Shown here: piece after piece, positions 8,097 through 16,778 of the stretch
How the letters are laid out: every line of letters starts with the position of its first letter
How positions within the stretch are numbered: position 1 is the stretch's first letter
DNA from: Nocardioides lijunqiniae
Lineage (GTDB): Bacteria; Actinomycetota; Actinomycetes; Propionibacteriales; Nocardioidaceae
Assembly: GCF_015024225.1 (NCBI RefSeq)
Contig: NZ_JACJGM010000008.1
Location: forward strand, 1 to 64,000
Length of the DNA stretch: 64,000 nt
Direction: 5' to 3'
The notes under the pieces: generated by a model
Seen by the model: only the letters and a program-made list of their open reading frames with translations
Database searches by the model: none
Told to the model about the DNA's origin: nothing
Made by a program: the position numbers and the translations under genes

Positions 8097-8262
8097 GGGT
8101 GCCGCGCATTGCGCGGGCGGCGCGGCGAAGCCGTGTCCGCCCCGTGCGCCGTCAAGCCGGTCGAGAGAGGCTCCGGGTCAAGGACGCCCGAAGGGTGCCG
8201 CGAAACGGGCGCCGAAGGCGATCCTTGAGGCGGAGACGCGACCGGCTAAGCGCGCGGCACCC
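8097..8262. repeat. Branched-hairpin module type 2, left copy
   Basis: A 166-nt element with the same architecture as module 1 read on the other strand. Outer stem: GGGTGCCGCGC (8097-8107) with GCGCGGCACCC (8252-8262). Arm: GCCGGTCG (8156-8163) with CGACCGGC (8239-8246), then CTCCG with CGGAG and TCAAGGA with TCCTTGA. Stem bases differ from module 1 while pairing is preserved. Loop segments such as CGCCCGAAGGG and CGGGCG are shared. A shorter copy is at 14835-14931. Confidence 0.7.
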
Positions 8263-8296
8263 CAGTCCGGCCCCGAGGAGACAACCAGAGGTGCAG

Positions 8297-8399
8297 GGGT
8301 CTCGACGGACGCTCGTCGCTGACGCTCCTCGCTGCTCGACCACCGGTGGAGTGCGGCGATGTGGTTTCGAGGCTCGCTGGCGCTCGCACCTCAACCACC
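8297..8399. repeat. REP-like B and A copies in reverse orientation next to proS
   Basis: A type B element (8297-8343, ending GCTGCTCGACCACC) and a type A element (8361-8399, ending GCACCTCAACCACC) appear in the orientation opposite to the copies at 7555-7790. They close the left composite locus 11 bp before the proS stop codon and could serve as its terminator. Confidence 0.75.
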
Positions 8400-8409
8400 G
8401 CAGGCGGCC

Positions 8410-10182
8410 TCAGGCGCGGACGAGGGCCACCAGGTGGTCGACGACGCGCTCGGCGGGGACTTCGACGCGCTCGCCGGTGGCGCGGTCGCGGACCTCGACG
8501 ATGCCGGTCTCGGCGAGGCTCTTGCCGACGACGACGATGGTCGGGACGCCGATGAGCTCGGCGTCCTTGAACTTCACGCCGGGGCTGATCTTGCCGGCGC
8601 GGTCGTCGTAGAGGACCTGGACGCCGGCGGCGTCGAGCTCGTGGGCGATGCGGTCGGCGGCGGCGAAGACGTCGGCGTCCTTGCCGGCGGCCACGAGGTG
8701 GACGTCGGCGGGTGCGACGTTGCGGGGCCAGCACAGGCCGACGTCGTCGAGGGTGCCCTCGGCGATCGCGGCGACCGCGCGGGAGGGTCCGATGCCGTAG
8801 GAGCCCATCGTGACCGTGACGAGCTTGCCGTTCTCGTCGAGGACCTGCAGGTCCAGCGCGTCGGCGTACTTGCGACCGAGCTGGAAGATGTGGCCCATCT
8901 CGATGCCGCGGGCCGACTCGAGCGTGCCCTCGTCGCAGTTGGGGCAGGGGTCGCCGTCGCGTACGTCGGCGGCCTCGATCGTGCCGTCGGGGGTGAAGTC
9001 GCGACCGGCCACGAGGTCCAGGACATGGCTGCCCTCGACGTCGGCGCCGGTGACCCAGCGGGTGCCCTCGACGACGCGGGGGTCGACGAGGTAGCGGATC
9101 TCCGAGGCGCTCTTCTCCCCCAGGACGCCGGGGCCGATGTAGCCGCGGACCAGCGCGGGGTGCTTGCGGAGCTCGGCCTCGTCCATGGGCTCGACCTCGA
9201 TCGGCTCGAGCTGGCCCTCGAGCCGCTTCTGGTCGACCTCGCGGTCTCCGGGCAGGCCGATGGCGAGGGGCTCGCGGGTGCCGTCGGGGTGCTTGAGCAC
9301 CACGAGGACGTTCTTGAGGGTGTCGCCGGCGTGCCAGGGGCGGTCGTCGCGGGGGAACGTCGCGTTGAGGTGGTCGACCAGGGTCTGGATGGTGGGGGTC
9401 GCGGGCGTCTGCTCCGCGTGGGCCTCGGGAGCGTCGTCGTAGGGCACGGGTGCGGGAGGACGCACGCTGACGGCCTCGACGTTGGCGGCGTAGTCGCAGT
9501 GCGTGCAGCGGACGTAGGTGTCCTCGCCGACGGCGGCGCGGGCGAGGAACTCCTCGGACTTCGAGCCGCCCATCGCGCCGGCGGTCGCCTTGACGATGAC
9601 GTACTCGAACCCGAGCCGGTCGAAGATCCGGATGTAGGCGTCGCGGTGGCGCTGATAGCTCGCCTCGAGGCCGGCGTCGTCGACGTCGAAGGAGTAGGAG
9701 TCCTTCATGATGAACTCGCGGCCGCGCAGCAGACCCGCGCGGGGTCGGGCCTCGTCGCGGTACTTGGTCTGGATCTGGTAGATCGACAGGGGCAGGTCCT
9801 TGTAGGACCGGTACATGTCCTTGACCACGAGGGTGAACATCTCCTCGTGCGTGGGGCCCAGGAGGTAGTCGTTGCCCTTGCGGTCCTGCAGCCGGAAGAT
9901 GCCGTCGCCGTAGTCGGTCCAGCGGCCGGTCGCCTCGTAGGGCTCCTTGGGCAGCAGGGCGGGGAACGACAGCTCCTGGGCGCCGATCCCGTCCATCTCC
10001 TCGCGGATGATCGCCTCGATCTTGCGCAGCACGCGCAGGCCCAGGGGCAGCCAGGTGTAGATGCCGGGCGCGGCGCGCCGGATGTAGCCGGCGCGCACCA
10101 GCAGCCGGTGGCTCGGGACCTCGGCGTCCACGGGATCCTCACGCAGGGTCCGCACGAACAGGCTCGACATCCTCAGCATCAT
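8410..10182 (-). CDS. proS: Prolyl-tRNA synthetase, bacterial type with editing domain
   Basis: Class II prolyl-tRNA synthetase of 590 residues, charging tRNA-Pro. Class II motifs are visible: [13 protein letters not shown] (motif 1 region), the motif 2 loop around [19 protein letters not shown], and motif 3 [16 protein letters not shown]. The inserted YbaK-like editing domain occupies about 240-380 ([16 protein letters not shown] lies near its end), which marks the bacterial rather than the eukaryotic/archaeal form. An anticodon-binding domain closes the protein. ATG 10182 is used; ATG 10179 or 10170 are possible. It lies between the left composite repeat and a divergent secreted protein. 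Confidence 0.96.
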   Translation of the reverse strand: MMLRMSSLFVRTLREDPVDAEVPSHRLLVRAGYIRRAAPGIYTWLPLGLRVLRKIEAIIREEMDGIGAQELSFPALLPKEPYEATGRWTDYGDGIFRLQDRKGNDYLLGPTHEEMFTLVVKDMYRSYKDLPLSIYQIQTKYRDEARPRAGLLRGREFIMKDSYSFDVDDAGLEASYQRHRDAYIRIFDRLGFEYVIVKATAGAMGGSKSEEFLARAAVGEDTYVRCTHCDYAANVEAVSVRPPAPVPYDDAPEAHAEQTPATPTIQTLVDHLNATFPRDDRPWHAGDTLKNVLVVLKHPDGTREPLAIGLPGDREVDQKRLEGQLEPIEVEPMDEAELRKHPALVRGYIGPGVLGEKSASEIRYLVDPRVVEGTRWVTGADVEGSHVLDLVAGRDFTPDGTIEAADVRDGDPCPNCDEGTLESARGIEMGHIFQLGRKYADALDLQVLDENGKLVTVTMGSYGIGPSRAVAAIAEGTLDDVGLCWPRNVAPADVHLVAAGKDADVFAAADRIAHELDAAGVQVLYDDRAGKISPGVKFKDAELIGVPTIVVVGKSLAETGIVEVRDRATGERVEVPAERVVDHLVALVRA

Positions 10183-10322
10183 GCGGTCAGGCTACTTCCG
10201 GCCCGACCGGCGCCGCGAACCAGTTCCCCAACCCGTCACCGCGACCGGGCAACCTCAGGGGGGTCCGGGGCGTCTATGAGGTGTCACCGGGACGAGCCCG
10301 GTGCGTGGTCCCGGGAGCAGCG

Positions 10323-11294
10323 ATGAAGAAGACCGTGAGCGTGCTGGTGGCGATGGCGGCCGGCGTGGCTGGAGTACTGGCGAGCGGAGCGCCCGCCCAG
10401 GCGGTGGACCGGCAGGTGCTCCGACCGGCGGACCTGCCGCGCGGCGCCGACGTGCGCCTGCCCCACCTCGAGGGACGCACCGTCGTCGACGGCGACGTGC
10501 GCGTGCGGGTGCGCGGCGGCGATCGGGTGGTGCTGCTGGGCCGCTCCGGCGCCGGGTACGCCGTGGGCGTGACCGCGCGCGACGACGGCCGCGGCTCGGT
10601 CCGGGTCGTCCGGCCCGGCGCGCCGGCCCGCGTCGTCCTCAAGGGCGTCCAGGTCTTCGAGATGCTGCTCTCCGCCGACGGCAAGCACCTGACGCGGGCC
10701 GCCGGCAGCACGGCGGAGAAGACCACGGTGACGGTCCACCGCACCAGCGACGGCGCGCTCGTGCGGCAGCGCACGTTCCCCGGCTCCGCCCAGATCCTCG
10801 ACGTCGGCAACGACCGGATGGTCATCGGCTCGTGGACGCCCAACCGGACCCTGTCGTGGAACTTCGCCACGGGCACCGCCACGACGCTGGTCAAGCGCAC
10901 CGGCTACGCCGCCAGCATCGAGGCCGACCGCCTGGCGACGTTCTCCCGCGACCCCTACGACGGCGGCTGCTCGATCGTGGGTCGGCTCGCGGCCCCGCAG
11001 ACCCGACTGGGCCGCTCCTGCGACGAGCGGGTCACGGCGTTCTCCCCCCGCGGCGGGCGGATGGCGACCGTGGGCATCCTCAGCGACGGGCTCGGCCCCA
11101 CGGAGGTGCGCCTGCGCCGGTCCAACGGACGGCTCGTCGCCCGCTACGCCGCGCGCTTCTTCGGCGCGGTCGTGTTCGAGAGCGAGCGCGCCCTGCTGCT
11201 CGACACCAACGGCACGAAGAAGGCCGCGGTCGTGCGCTGCACCGCCACCCGCTGCGTGCGGGCCTCGGCGCTGCGGCGGACCCAGACCTACTGA
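10323..11294 (+). CDS. Secreted hypothetical protein, possibly beta-propeller
   Basis: A 323-residue exported protein not assigned to a family. MKKTVSVLVA starts a signal peptide with likely cleavage after AQA27. The mature part has repeated short strand patterns such as GDRVVLLGRSGAGYAV, MLLSADGKHLTRAAG, MVIGSWTPNRTLSWNFATG and AFSPRGGRMATVG, which resemble WD40/TolB-like blades, so a small beta-propeller is likely by inference. ATG 10323 is chosen over an upstream in-frame start at 10281 because the signal peptide begins there. Confidence 0.65.
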   Translation: MKKTVSVLVAMAAGVAGVLASGAPAQAVDRQVLRPADLPRGADVRLPHLEGRTVVDGDVRVRVRGGDRVVLLGRSGAGYAVGVTARDDGRGSVRVVRPGAPARVVLKGVQVFEMLLSADGKHLTRAAGSTAEKTTVTVHRTSDGALVRQRTFPGSAQILDVGNDRMVIGSWTPNRTLSWNFATGTATTLVKRTGYAASIEADRLATFSRDPYDGGCSIVGRLAAPQTRLGRSCDERVTAFSPRGGRMATVGILSDGLGPTEVRLRRSNGRLVARYAARFFGAVVFESERALLLDTNGTKKAAVVRCTATRCVRASALRRTQTY

Positions 11295-11320
11295 GTGCCT
11301 ACTGGGCGCCTACGGGGCGT

Positions 11321-11683
11321 TCAGCCCTTGGTGGCGGCGTACGCCGCCTTGAGCATCGGCCACTGCAGGGGCAGCCGGCCGAACGCCGCCACCTTGATGC
11401 CCGTCCGCCGGCTGCGGGTGGAGTCCATCGCCATCTTCACGTTGCCCGGGTAGACGCCGAGCAGCAGCGCGATGCTCCCCCAGCCGGCGACGCGGCGGGT
11501 GGCCGGCATCAGCAGGCCGGCGGCTAGGGCGAGCTCGGCCGCGCCACTGCCGAGGATGACCTCGCGGTGCCGGGGCACCCAGCGCGGCATGAGGGGCTCG
11601 TAGACCTCGGGCCTGGCCAGGTGGACCGCGCCGCTCACGGCGAAGATGGCGGCCAGGGCACGGGTGCTGGGCGTGAGGCTCAT
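11321..11683 (-). CDS. DoxX-like small membrane protein
   Basis: A 120-residue membrane protein starting at ATG 11683. It has about four hydrophobic segments: STRALAAIFAVSGAVHLARP, VILGSGAAELALAAGLLMP, VAGWGSIALLLGVYPGNV and a C-terminal amphipathic stretch. The pattern SGAVHLARPEVYEPLMP...GNVKMAMDS is typical of DoxX/DoxX-like proteins. Function is not known for this subgroup. The frame is open upstream to 11806 but that part is Arg/Pro-rich and unlikely to be translated. Confidence 0.7.
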   Translation of the reverse strand: MSLTPSTRALAAIFAVSGAVHLARPEVYEPLMPRWVPRHREVILGSGAAELALAAGLLMPATRRVAGWGSIALLLGVYPGNVKMAMDSTRSRRTGIKVAAFGRLPLQWPMLKAAYAATKG

Positions 11684-11776
11684 CCGGCGATCGTAGGAGC
11701 GGCGTGGGCATAACGCCGCGCGGGGCCCGGCCCCCGGCATACCCTTCGCCGACCCTTCCCGGCTGAGGAGCCTTCG

Positions 11777-12466
11777 ATGACCGGCTACGAGCCACCCGCG
11801 CAGCACCCCTACCCGTACGCCGGCGCGCCGCTGAAGTCCGACACCTCAGGATGGGCCGTCGCGGCGTTCTGTGCGGCCCTGCTCTACGCCGTGTGCGAGG
11901 TCACGGCGCTGCTCGCCTCGGTGCCGCTGGCGCGGGAGGTCCAGGTCTCGGGGACGCTCGACACCGTCTCGCCGATGGTGCTCCTGCTCAACGGCGGCGC
12001 CAGCCTCCTCGGCCTGGTGGCCGTCGTCGCGGCCTGGGTGCTGACGTGCGTGTGGCTGATGAAGGCGCGCGACAACGCCTTCCTGCTGAGCCCCGGCATC
12101 CGTCAGCGTCGCGGGACCGCCTGGCTCTGGCTCGGCTGGGTGGTGCCGTTCGCCAACTTCGTCGTGCCCTTCCACGTCGTGTCCGACGTCCTGCGCGGCT
12201 CCGAGCAGCGCAGCCGCGGCAACACCAGCGGGACGGCCCTCGTGGGCTGGTGGTGGGCCTGCTGGCTCGCCATCCTGATCGGCGGCCGGATCCACTCCCG
12301 GATGCTCGACGGGGTGGGGACCGCCGAGGGGTCCTCGGCCGACGCGGTGCGCAACGTCGCCGCCGTGCTCGTGCTGCTCACGGTGGCCGGCATCGTCCTG
12401 TGGGGACTGCTGGTACGCCGGGTGGTGGACAGCCAGGCCCGCGCCGAGGTGCCGGCGACGCGCTAG
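11777..12466 (+). CDS. DUF4328 domain membrane protein
   Basis: A 229-residue integral membrane protein with an N-terminal Pro/Tyr-rich cytosolic tail (PPAQHPYPYAGAP) and about five transmembrane segments. The sequences WLMKARDNAFLLSPG, GWVVPFANFVVPFHVV and GWWWACWLA are characteristic of DUF4328. Role unknown. It converges on the GNAT gene and their ends overlap by 4 bp. Confidence 0.75.
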   Translation: MTGYEPPAQHPYPYAGAPLKSDTSGWAVAAFCAALLYAVCEVTALLASVPLAREVQVSGTLDTVSPMVLLLNGGASLLGLVAVVAAWVLTCVWLMKARDNAFLLSPGIRQRRGTAWLWLGWVVPFANFVVPFHVVSDVLRGSEQRSRGNTSGTALVGWWWACWLAILIGGRIHSRMLDGVGTAEGSSADAVRNVAAVLVLLTVAGIVLWGLLVRRVVDSQARAEVPATR

Positions 12467-13311
12467 AACATCACCGTCGAGAAGCGCGCGCTCTCGCGGA
12501 AGCCGACCGTCTCGTAGGCGCGCCGGGCCGGGGTGTTCCACTCGTTGACGTAGAGCGAGACCGTCGGCGCGATCTCGTGCTGCACGAAGTCGACCACCGC
12601 CGCCATCCCGGCCACGGCGAGGCCCTCGCCGCGACGGTCGGGGGCCACCCACACGCCCTGGACCTGAGCGGCGTCCTCGGTGGCGCAGGCGACCTCGGCC
12701 TTGAACACGACCCGCCCCTCGTCGAACCGCGCGAACGACCAGCCGCGGCTGGTGAGCTGGGTGACCCGGGCGCGGTAGAGGTCGGCGCCGCCTCCGGCCT
12801 CCGGGGAGACCCCGACCTCCTCGGTGTACATCGCCACGCAGGCGGGGTACAGCGCCGCCATGTCCTGCCGCGTCGTACGGCGCACGCGGTGGTCGGCCGT
12901 GACGTGCGGCGGCTCGTCGAGCACGAGGTGCGGCTGTTGCCAGCGGCACTCGCGGGGCTTGCCCCAGGACTCGGCGACGTGGGTCCAGAACGACTCGACG
13001 GCCTCCTGCGGCCCGACGATCGTCGAGACGCTGCGGCTGCGGGTCAGGGCGCGCTCGGCGAACGCCCGGGCGTCGTCGGCGGAGGCCTGGATCGGGACCA
13101 GGTTGGCGCCGACGTGGCAGGCCGCGACCAGCTCGCCGTTGTCGAACCTGCCCCACACCTCACCGCCGAGCCAGCGCGGCTCGAGGCTGGTGGTGCGGGC
13201 GCGGTAGAGCGCGAAGACGTTGACCACCGGGTCCTGGCCGGCCAGCGCGAGGAACGCCTCGAGGTCGGCGGACCCCAGGGGACGTACGCCGTGGCGCGTG
13301 ATGGTCGGCAC
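12463..13311 (-). CDS. GNAT acetyltransferase with DUF4081 N-terminal domain
   Basis: A 282-residue two-domain protein: an N-terminal DUF4081-like region (about 1-130) and a C-terminal GNAT acetyltransferase fold with the acetyl-CoA loop VQGVWVAPDRRGEGLAVAGM (about 215-235) and the NEWNTPARRAYETVGF segment. Its place directly after ispG matches Rv2867c in mycobacteria. Substrate unknown. A 52-bp gap separates it from ispG on the same strand, so the two may share a transcript. Confidence 0.85.
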   Translation of the reverse strand: MPTITRHGVRPLGSADLEAFLALAGQDPVVNVFALYRARTTSLEPRWLGGEVWGRFDNGELVAACHVGANLVPIQASADDARAFAERALTRSRSVSTIVGPQEAVESFWTHVAESWGKPRECRWQQPHLVLDEPPHVTADHRVRRTTRQDMAALYPACVAMYTEEVGVSPEAGGGADLYRARVTQLTSRGWSFARFDEGRVVFKAEVACATEDAAQVQGVWVAPDRRGEGLAVAGMAAVVDFVQHEIAPTVSLYVNEWNTPARRAYETVGFRESARFSTVMF

Positions 13312-13363
13312 GTGTGAAGCCTAGGCCGCGGCAGCGGTGAGGGGTACCGGTGTCCTGCGACGA

Positions 13364-14515
13364 CTAGGAGACGGTCACCGAGGCCTCGGCCCCGTCGACG
13401 GACTCCATGCCCTCGGCGATGCGCATGGCCTCCTCGATGAGGGTCTCGACGATCTGCGACTCCGGGACGGTCTTGATGACCTCGCCCTTGACGAAGATCT
13501 GGCCCTTGCCGTTGCCCGACGCGACGCCGAGGTCGGCCTCACGGGCCTCGCCCGGTCCGTTGACGACGCAGCCCATGACCGCCACGCGCAGCGGCACCTC
13601 CATGCCCTCGAGGCCGGCGGTGACCTGCTCGGCCAGCGTGTAGACGTCGACCTGGGCGCGTCCGCAGCTGGGGCAGCTGACGATCTCGAGCTTGCGGGGC
13701 CGCAGGTTGAGCGACTGCAGGATCTGGATGCCCACCTTGACCTCCTCCACGGGAGGCGCGGACAGCGAGACCCGGATGGTGTCGCCGATGCCCTGGCTCA
13801 GCAGCGCACCGAAGGCGGTCGCCGACTTGATCGTGCCCTGGAACGCCGGCCCGGCCTCGGTCACCCCGAGGTGCAGCGGCCAGTCACCCTCGGCCGCGAG
13901 CAGCTCGTAGGCGCGCACCATGACGACGGGGTCGTTGTGCTTGACCGAGATCTTGAAGTCGCGGAAGCCGTGCTCCTCGAAGAGGCCGGCCTCCCACTTG
14001 GCCGACTCGACCAGGGCCTCGGGGGTCGCCTTGCCGTACTTCTCCAGCAGCCGCGGGTCCAGCGAGCCGGCGTTGACGCCGATGCGGATCGAGGTGCCCC
14101 GGTCCTGCGCGGCGCGGGCGATCTCCTTGACCTGGTCGTCGAACTTGCGGATGTTGCCGGGGTTGACCCGCACGGCCGCGCAGCCGGCGTCGATGGCCGC
14201 GAACACGTACTTCGGCTGGAAGTGGATGTCGGCGATGACCGGGATCTGGGAGTGCGTCGCGATCTCGGCCAGCGCGTCGGCGTCGTCCTGGCTCGGGCAC
14301 GCGATGCGCACGATGTCGCACCCGGTCGCGGTCAGCTCGGCGATCTGCTGCAGGGTCGCGTTGACGTCGGAGGTCAGCGTCGTCGTCATCGACTGCACCG
14401 ACACCGGGTGGTCGCTCCCGACCCCCACCTTGCCCACCTGGATCTGGCGGGTCTTGCGGCGCGGAGCGAGCACGGGAGGCGGAGCCTCCGGCATGCCGAG
14501 GCTGATGGCGGTCAT
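13364..14515 (-). CDS. ispG: 4-hydroxy-3-methylbut-2-enyl diphosphate synthase
   Basis: IspG (GcpE), 383 residues, makes HMBPP from ME-cPP in the MEP isoprenoid pathway using a [4Fe-4S] cluster. The cluster ligands are C281 and C284 in SCPSCGR, C316 in [11 protein letters not shown], and E323. The TIM-barrel domain is marked by [22 protein letters not shown] and RVNPGNIR. Its neighbours are GNAT downstream and, beyond the right composite repeat, the site-2 protease and dxr, another MEP gene; this is the mycobacterial order. The 900-bp repeat region separates it from its usual upstream partner. Confidence 0.97.
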   Translation of the reverse strand: MTAISLGMPEAPPPVLAPRRKTRQIQVGKVGVGSDHPVSVQSMTTTLTSDVNATLQQIAELTATGCDIVRIACPSQDDADALAEIATHSQIPVIADIHFQPKYVFAAIDAGCAAVRVNPGNIRKFDDQVKEIARAAQDRGTSIRIGVNAGSLDPRLLEKYGKATPEALVESAKWEAGLFEEHGFRDFKISVKHNDPVVMVRAYELLAAEGDWPLHLGVTEAGPAFQGTIKSATAFGALLSQGIGDTIRVSLSAPPVEEVKVGIQILQSLNLRPRKLEIVSCPSCGRAQVDVYTLAEQVTAGLEGMEVPLRVAVMGCVVNGPGEAREADLGVASGNGKGQIFVKGEVIKTVPESQIVETLIEEAMRIAEGMESVDGAEASVTVS

Positions 14516-14583
14516 GTTCCCAGGTTACTGGCCGGTGCGTCGGAACCCTCAGTCGCTGCGTGTGACCTCTCCCCCGGTGACCC

Positions 14584-14800
14584 GGTGGTTGCGGCGCGAG
14601 CGCCGGCGAGCCTCGGCCACGGTGCCGCACGCAACCGGTAGTCGAGCAGCGAGGAGCGCCAGCGACGAGCGGCCGTCGAGACCCGGTGAGCCAGGCGCCG
14701 ACCTTCGGTGGTTGAGGTGCGAGCGCCAGCGAGCCTCGAAACCACCCGCCGCACCCACCGGTGGTCGAGCAGCGAGCGCAGCGAGCGGCCGTCGAGACCC
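14584..14800. repeat. REP-like A-B-A-B copies, right composite locus
   Basis: Copies in order: a degenerate type A (about 14584-14625), type B (14637-14692), type A (14707-14746) and a shortened type B (14760-14800). They start 68 bp upstream of the ispG start and run up to the truncated module at 14835. They are the inverted counterpart of the copies at the proS end of the left locus. No gene is present. Confidence 0.75.
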
Positions 14801-14834
14801 CCGCACCTCTGGCTGTCTCCTCGGGGCCGGACTG

Positions 14835-14931
14835 GGGTGCCGCGCGCTTAGCCGGTCGCGTCTCCACCGGCTTGACGGCGCACGGGGCGACACGGGCTCC
14901 GCCCGCGCCGCCCGCGCAAAGCGCGGCACCC
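14835..14931. repeat. Branched-hairpin module type 2, right copy lacking its long arm
   Basis: Outer stem GGGTGCCGCGC (14835-14845) with GCGCGGCACCC (14921-14931). Read on the minus strand it matches 8097-8262, except that the whole distal arm (CTCCG-TCAAGGA hairpin) is missing: GCCGGT runs directly into GGAGACGCGACCGGC. It is 97 nt instead of 166. Confidence 0.65.
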
Positions 14932-14977
14932 CTCCTCATGAGGCTGGTGTGACTGGTGGTGCGACGACCGACAGTCA

Positions 14978-15048
14978 GCGTCGGCAGTTGGTCACCCCAG
15001 CAGGCCGGCCGAGCGTGGAGAGCTCGGCGTCAGGCGCGAACTGCCGAC
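14978..15048. repeat. Central hairpin, right copy
   Basis: GCGTCGGCAGTT (14978-14989) pairs with AACTGCCGAC (15039-15048). GGTCACC/GGTGACC follow the two arms, adding a second inverted pair. Loop sequence differs from the left copy at 7981-8053. Confidence 0.6.
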
Positions 15049-15067
15049 ATAGGTGACCAATAGGCAG

Positions 15068-15222
15068 GGCCCGCGCTGTTAGCGGGCGGCGCGGCGAAGC
15101 CGCCGCCGCCCGTGCGCCGCCACAGCAGCCCGGGAGAGGCTCGGAGTCAAGGACGCCCGAAGGGCGCCGCGAAGCGGGCGAAGCTCCTTGACGCCGAGAC
15201 CCGGGCTGCTAGCGCGCGGGCC
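15068..15222. repeat. Branched-hairpin module type 1, right copy (inverted)
   Basis: A 155-nt near-identical inverse of 7811-7963: outer stem GGCCCGCGC (15068-15076) with GCGCGGGCC (15214-15222), long arm GCAGCCCGGG with CCCGGGCTGC, CTCGG with CCGAG and GTCAAGGA with TCCTTGAC. Confidence 0.7.
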
Positions 15223-15244
15223 AACACCAGCCCCGCACACACGA

Positions 15245-15405
15245 GGTGGTTTCGAGGCTCGCTGGCGCTCGCACCTCAACCACCGTGGGGTCAGCTCGGC
15301 GGCCGGCTCACGGGGTCTCGACGGACGCTCGTCGCTGACGCTCCTCGCTGCTCGACCACCGGAGGGGTGGTTTTGAGGCTCGCTGGCGCTCGCACCTCGA
15401 CCACC
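15245..15405. repeat. REP-like A-B-A copies, right composite locus, outer end
   Basis: Type A (15245-15284), type B (15305-15360) and a variant type A (15366-15405, GGTGGTTTTGAGG) in the orientation opposite to 7555-7790. The AGCTGACCCCAC-like spacer of the left locus is also present as its complement. The array ends 11 bp before the stop codon of the site-2 protease gene. Confidence 0.75.
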
Positions 15406-15416
15406 GGAGGCTCGGG

Positions 15417-16778
15417 TCAGGACTCCAGGTGGAGGGGGACGACGAGGTCGCCGACGATGAGGACGACGCCCATGACGAGCATGGCCGAGGCGACGACGTA
15501 GGCGACCGGGAGGAGCTTGGCGGCGTCGACGTAGCCGGGGTCGGGGCGGCCGCGCAGGCGAGCGAGGCGGCGGCGGGCCGCCTCCCACAGTGCGCTGGCG
15601 ATGTGGCCGCCGTCGAGGGGCAGGAGCGGGATGAAGTTGAAGAGGCCGATGAAGAGGTTGAAGCCGGCGATCAGCATCAGCAGGAAGACGGCCTTCTCGG
15701 TGACCGGGAACTCCTCGTGGGAGACCGTCTCCCCCGCGATGCGCCCGCCGCCGACGATGCTGACCGGGCCCGTGGGGTCGCGCTCCTCGAGGCCGACGAT
15801 GGCCTGGGCGACGTCCCACACCTTGACCGGGAGGGTGCCGAGGGCCTTGACGGTCTCGACCGTCATCGTGCCCATCTGGTCGAGGGTGTAGATGGGGCCA
15901 CCGGTCTCGGTGACGATCCGGCTCTCGGGACTGACCCCGAGGAAGCCGACCTTGCGCAGGGTGTCGTCGGTCTCGGAGGTCGGCCGCGGCTGCACGGTGG
16001 TGCTGGTGGTGCCGGTGAGCGCCTGGCCGTCGCGGGTGTAGCCGATGACGGCGTCACCGTCGTCGTTGCCGCGGATCAGGTCGCGCAGCTGGTCCCAGCT
16101 GGTGACGGCGGTGCCGTTGAAGGTCGTGATCGTGTCGCCGGGACGCAGGCCCGCCTCGTACGCCGGGGCGGCGGGGTCCTCGGCCGTGCACTTCCTGCCC
16201 TCGTCCTCGAAGGCCAGCACGCAGCGGTTGACGCTGCTCACCACCGGCTGCCCGGGCTCCACCTCGACGGACTTCTGCCCGTAGGTCGCGAAGACGCCCC
16301 AGAAGATGAAGAACGCGATCAGCAGGTTGACGGTCGGCCCGCCCGCCATCACGACGACCTTCTTCCAGGACGCCATCTTGTAGAAGAGCCGGTCGTTGTC
16401 CTCGGGCTTGACCAGCTCCCACTCGGCCGCGCGGGCGTCGGAGATCAGCTGGGTGAACATGCCGGTGTTGGACTTGCGGACCCGGGTGACGGTGTTGCCG
16501 TCGGCGTCGACGCTCACCTCGTCGGCCAGCTGGTCGGCGCCGGGAGGCAGCATCCCGACGATCTTGACGTAGCCGCCGAGCGGGATCGCCTTCACGCCGT
16601 ACTCGGTCTCGCCGACCTGCTTGCTCCAGACGGTGGGCCCGAAGCCGATGAAGTACTGGGTGACCTTCCCGCCGAAGCGCTTGGCGGGGATCATGTGGCC
16701 GAGCTCGTGCAGCCCGATCGAGACCAGGATGGCGGCGACGAAGAGGACGACGCCGAGCAGGTAGAAGAGGGCGGTCAC
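15417..16778 (-). CDS. rip1: Site-2 metalloprotease, RseP/Rip1 family
   Basis: Membrane-embedded zinc protease of the M50 family, 453 residues, which cleaves transmembrane anti-sigma factors or other membrane proteins. HELGH (H24, E25, H28) lies in the first transmembrane helix. A PDZ domain spans about 190-280 ([20 protein letters not shown]), and the third zinc ligand motif [13 protein letters not shown] is near residues 380-400. GTG 16778 overlaps the dxr stop as GTGA, so it is coupled to dxr. The order dxr - rip1 - ispG matches M. tuberculosis, where Rip1 controls several sigma factors. The symbol is by homology. Confidence 0.92.
   Translation of the reverse strand: MTALFYLLGVVLFVAAILVSIGLHELGHMIPAKRFGGKVTQYFIGFGPTVWSKQVGETEYGVKAIPLGGYVKIVGMLPPGADQLADEVSVDADGNTVTRVRKSNTGMFTQLISDARAAEWELVKPEDNDRLFYKMASWKKVVVMAGGPTVNLLIAFFIFWGVFATYGQKSVEVEPGQPVVSSVNRCVLAFEDEGRKCTAEDPAAPAYEAGLRPGDTITTFNGTAVTSWDQLRDLIRGNDDGDAVIGYTRDGQALTGTTSTTVQPRPTSETDDTLRKVGFLGVSPESRIVTETGGPIYTLDQMGTMTVETVKALGTLPVKVWDVAQAIVGLEERDPTGPVSIVGGGRIAGETVSHEEFPVTEKAVFLLMLIAGFNLFIGLFNFIPLLPLDGGHIASALWEAARRRLARLRGRPDPGYVDAAKLLPVAYVVASAMLVMGVVLIVGDLVVPLHLES

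Noticed and set aside
7555..8399. CRISPR array
   Set aside because: Repeats are of two kinds, palindromic over most of their length, irregularly spaced and partly inverted; no unique spacers or cas genes.
7688..8611. Several overlapping open frames inside the left composite repeat
   Set aside because: They follow the repeat sequence, are rich in Arg/Ser/Pro and have no starts or homology; the stem structure explains the sequence better.
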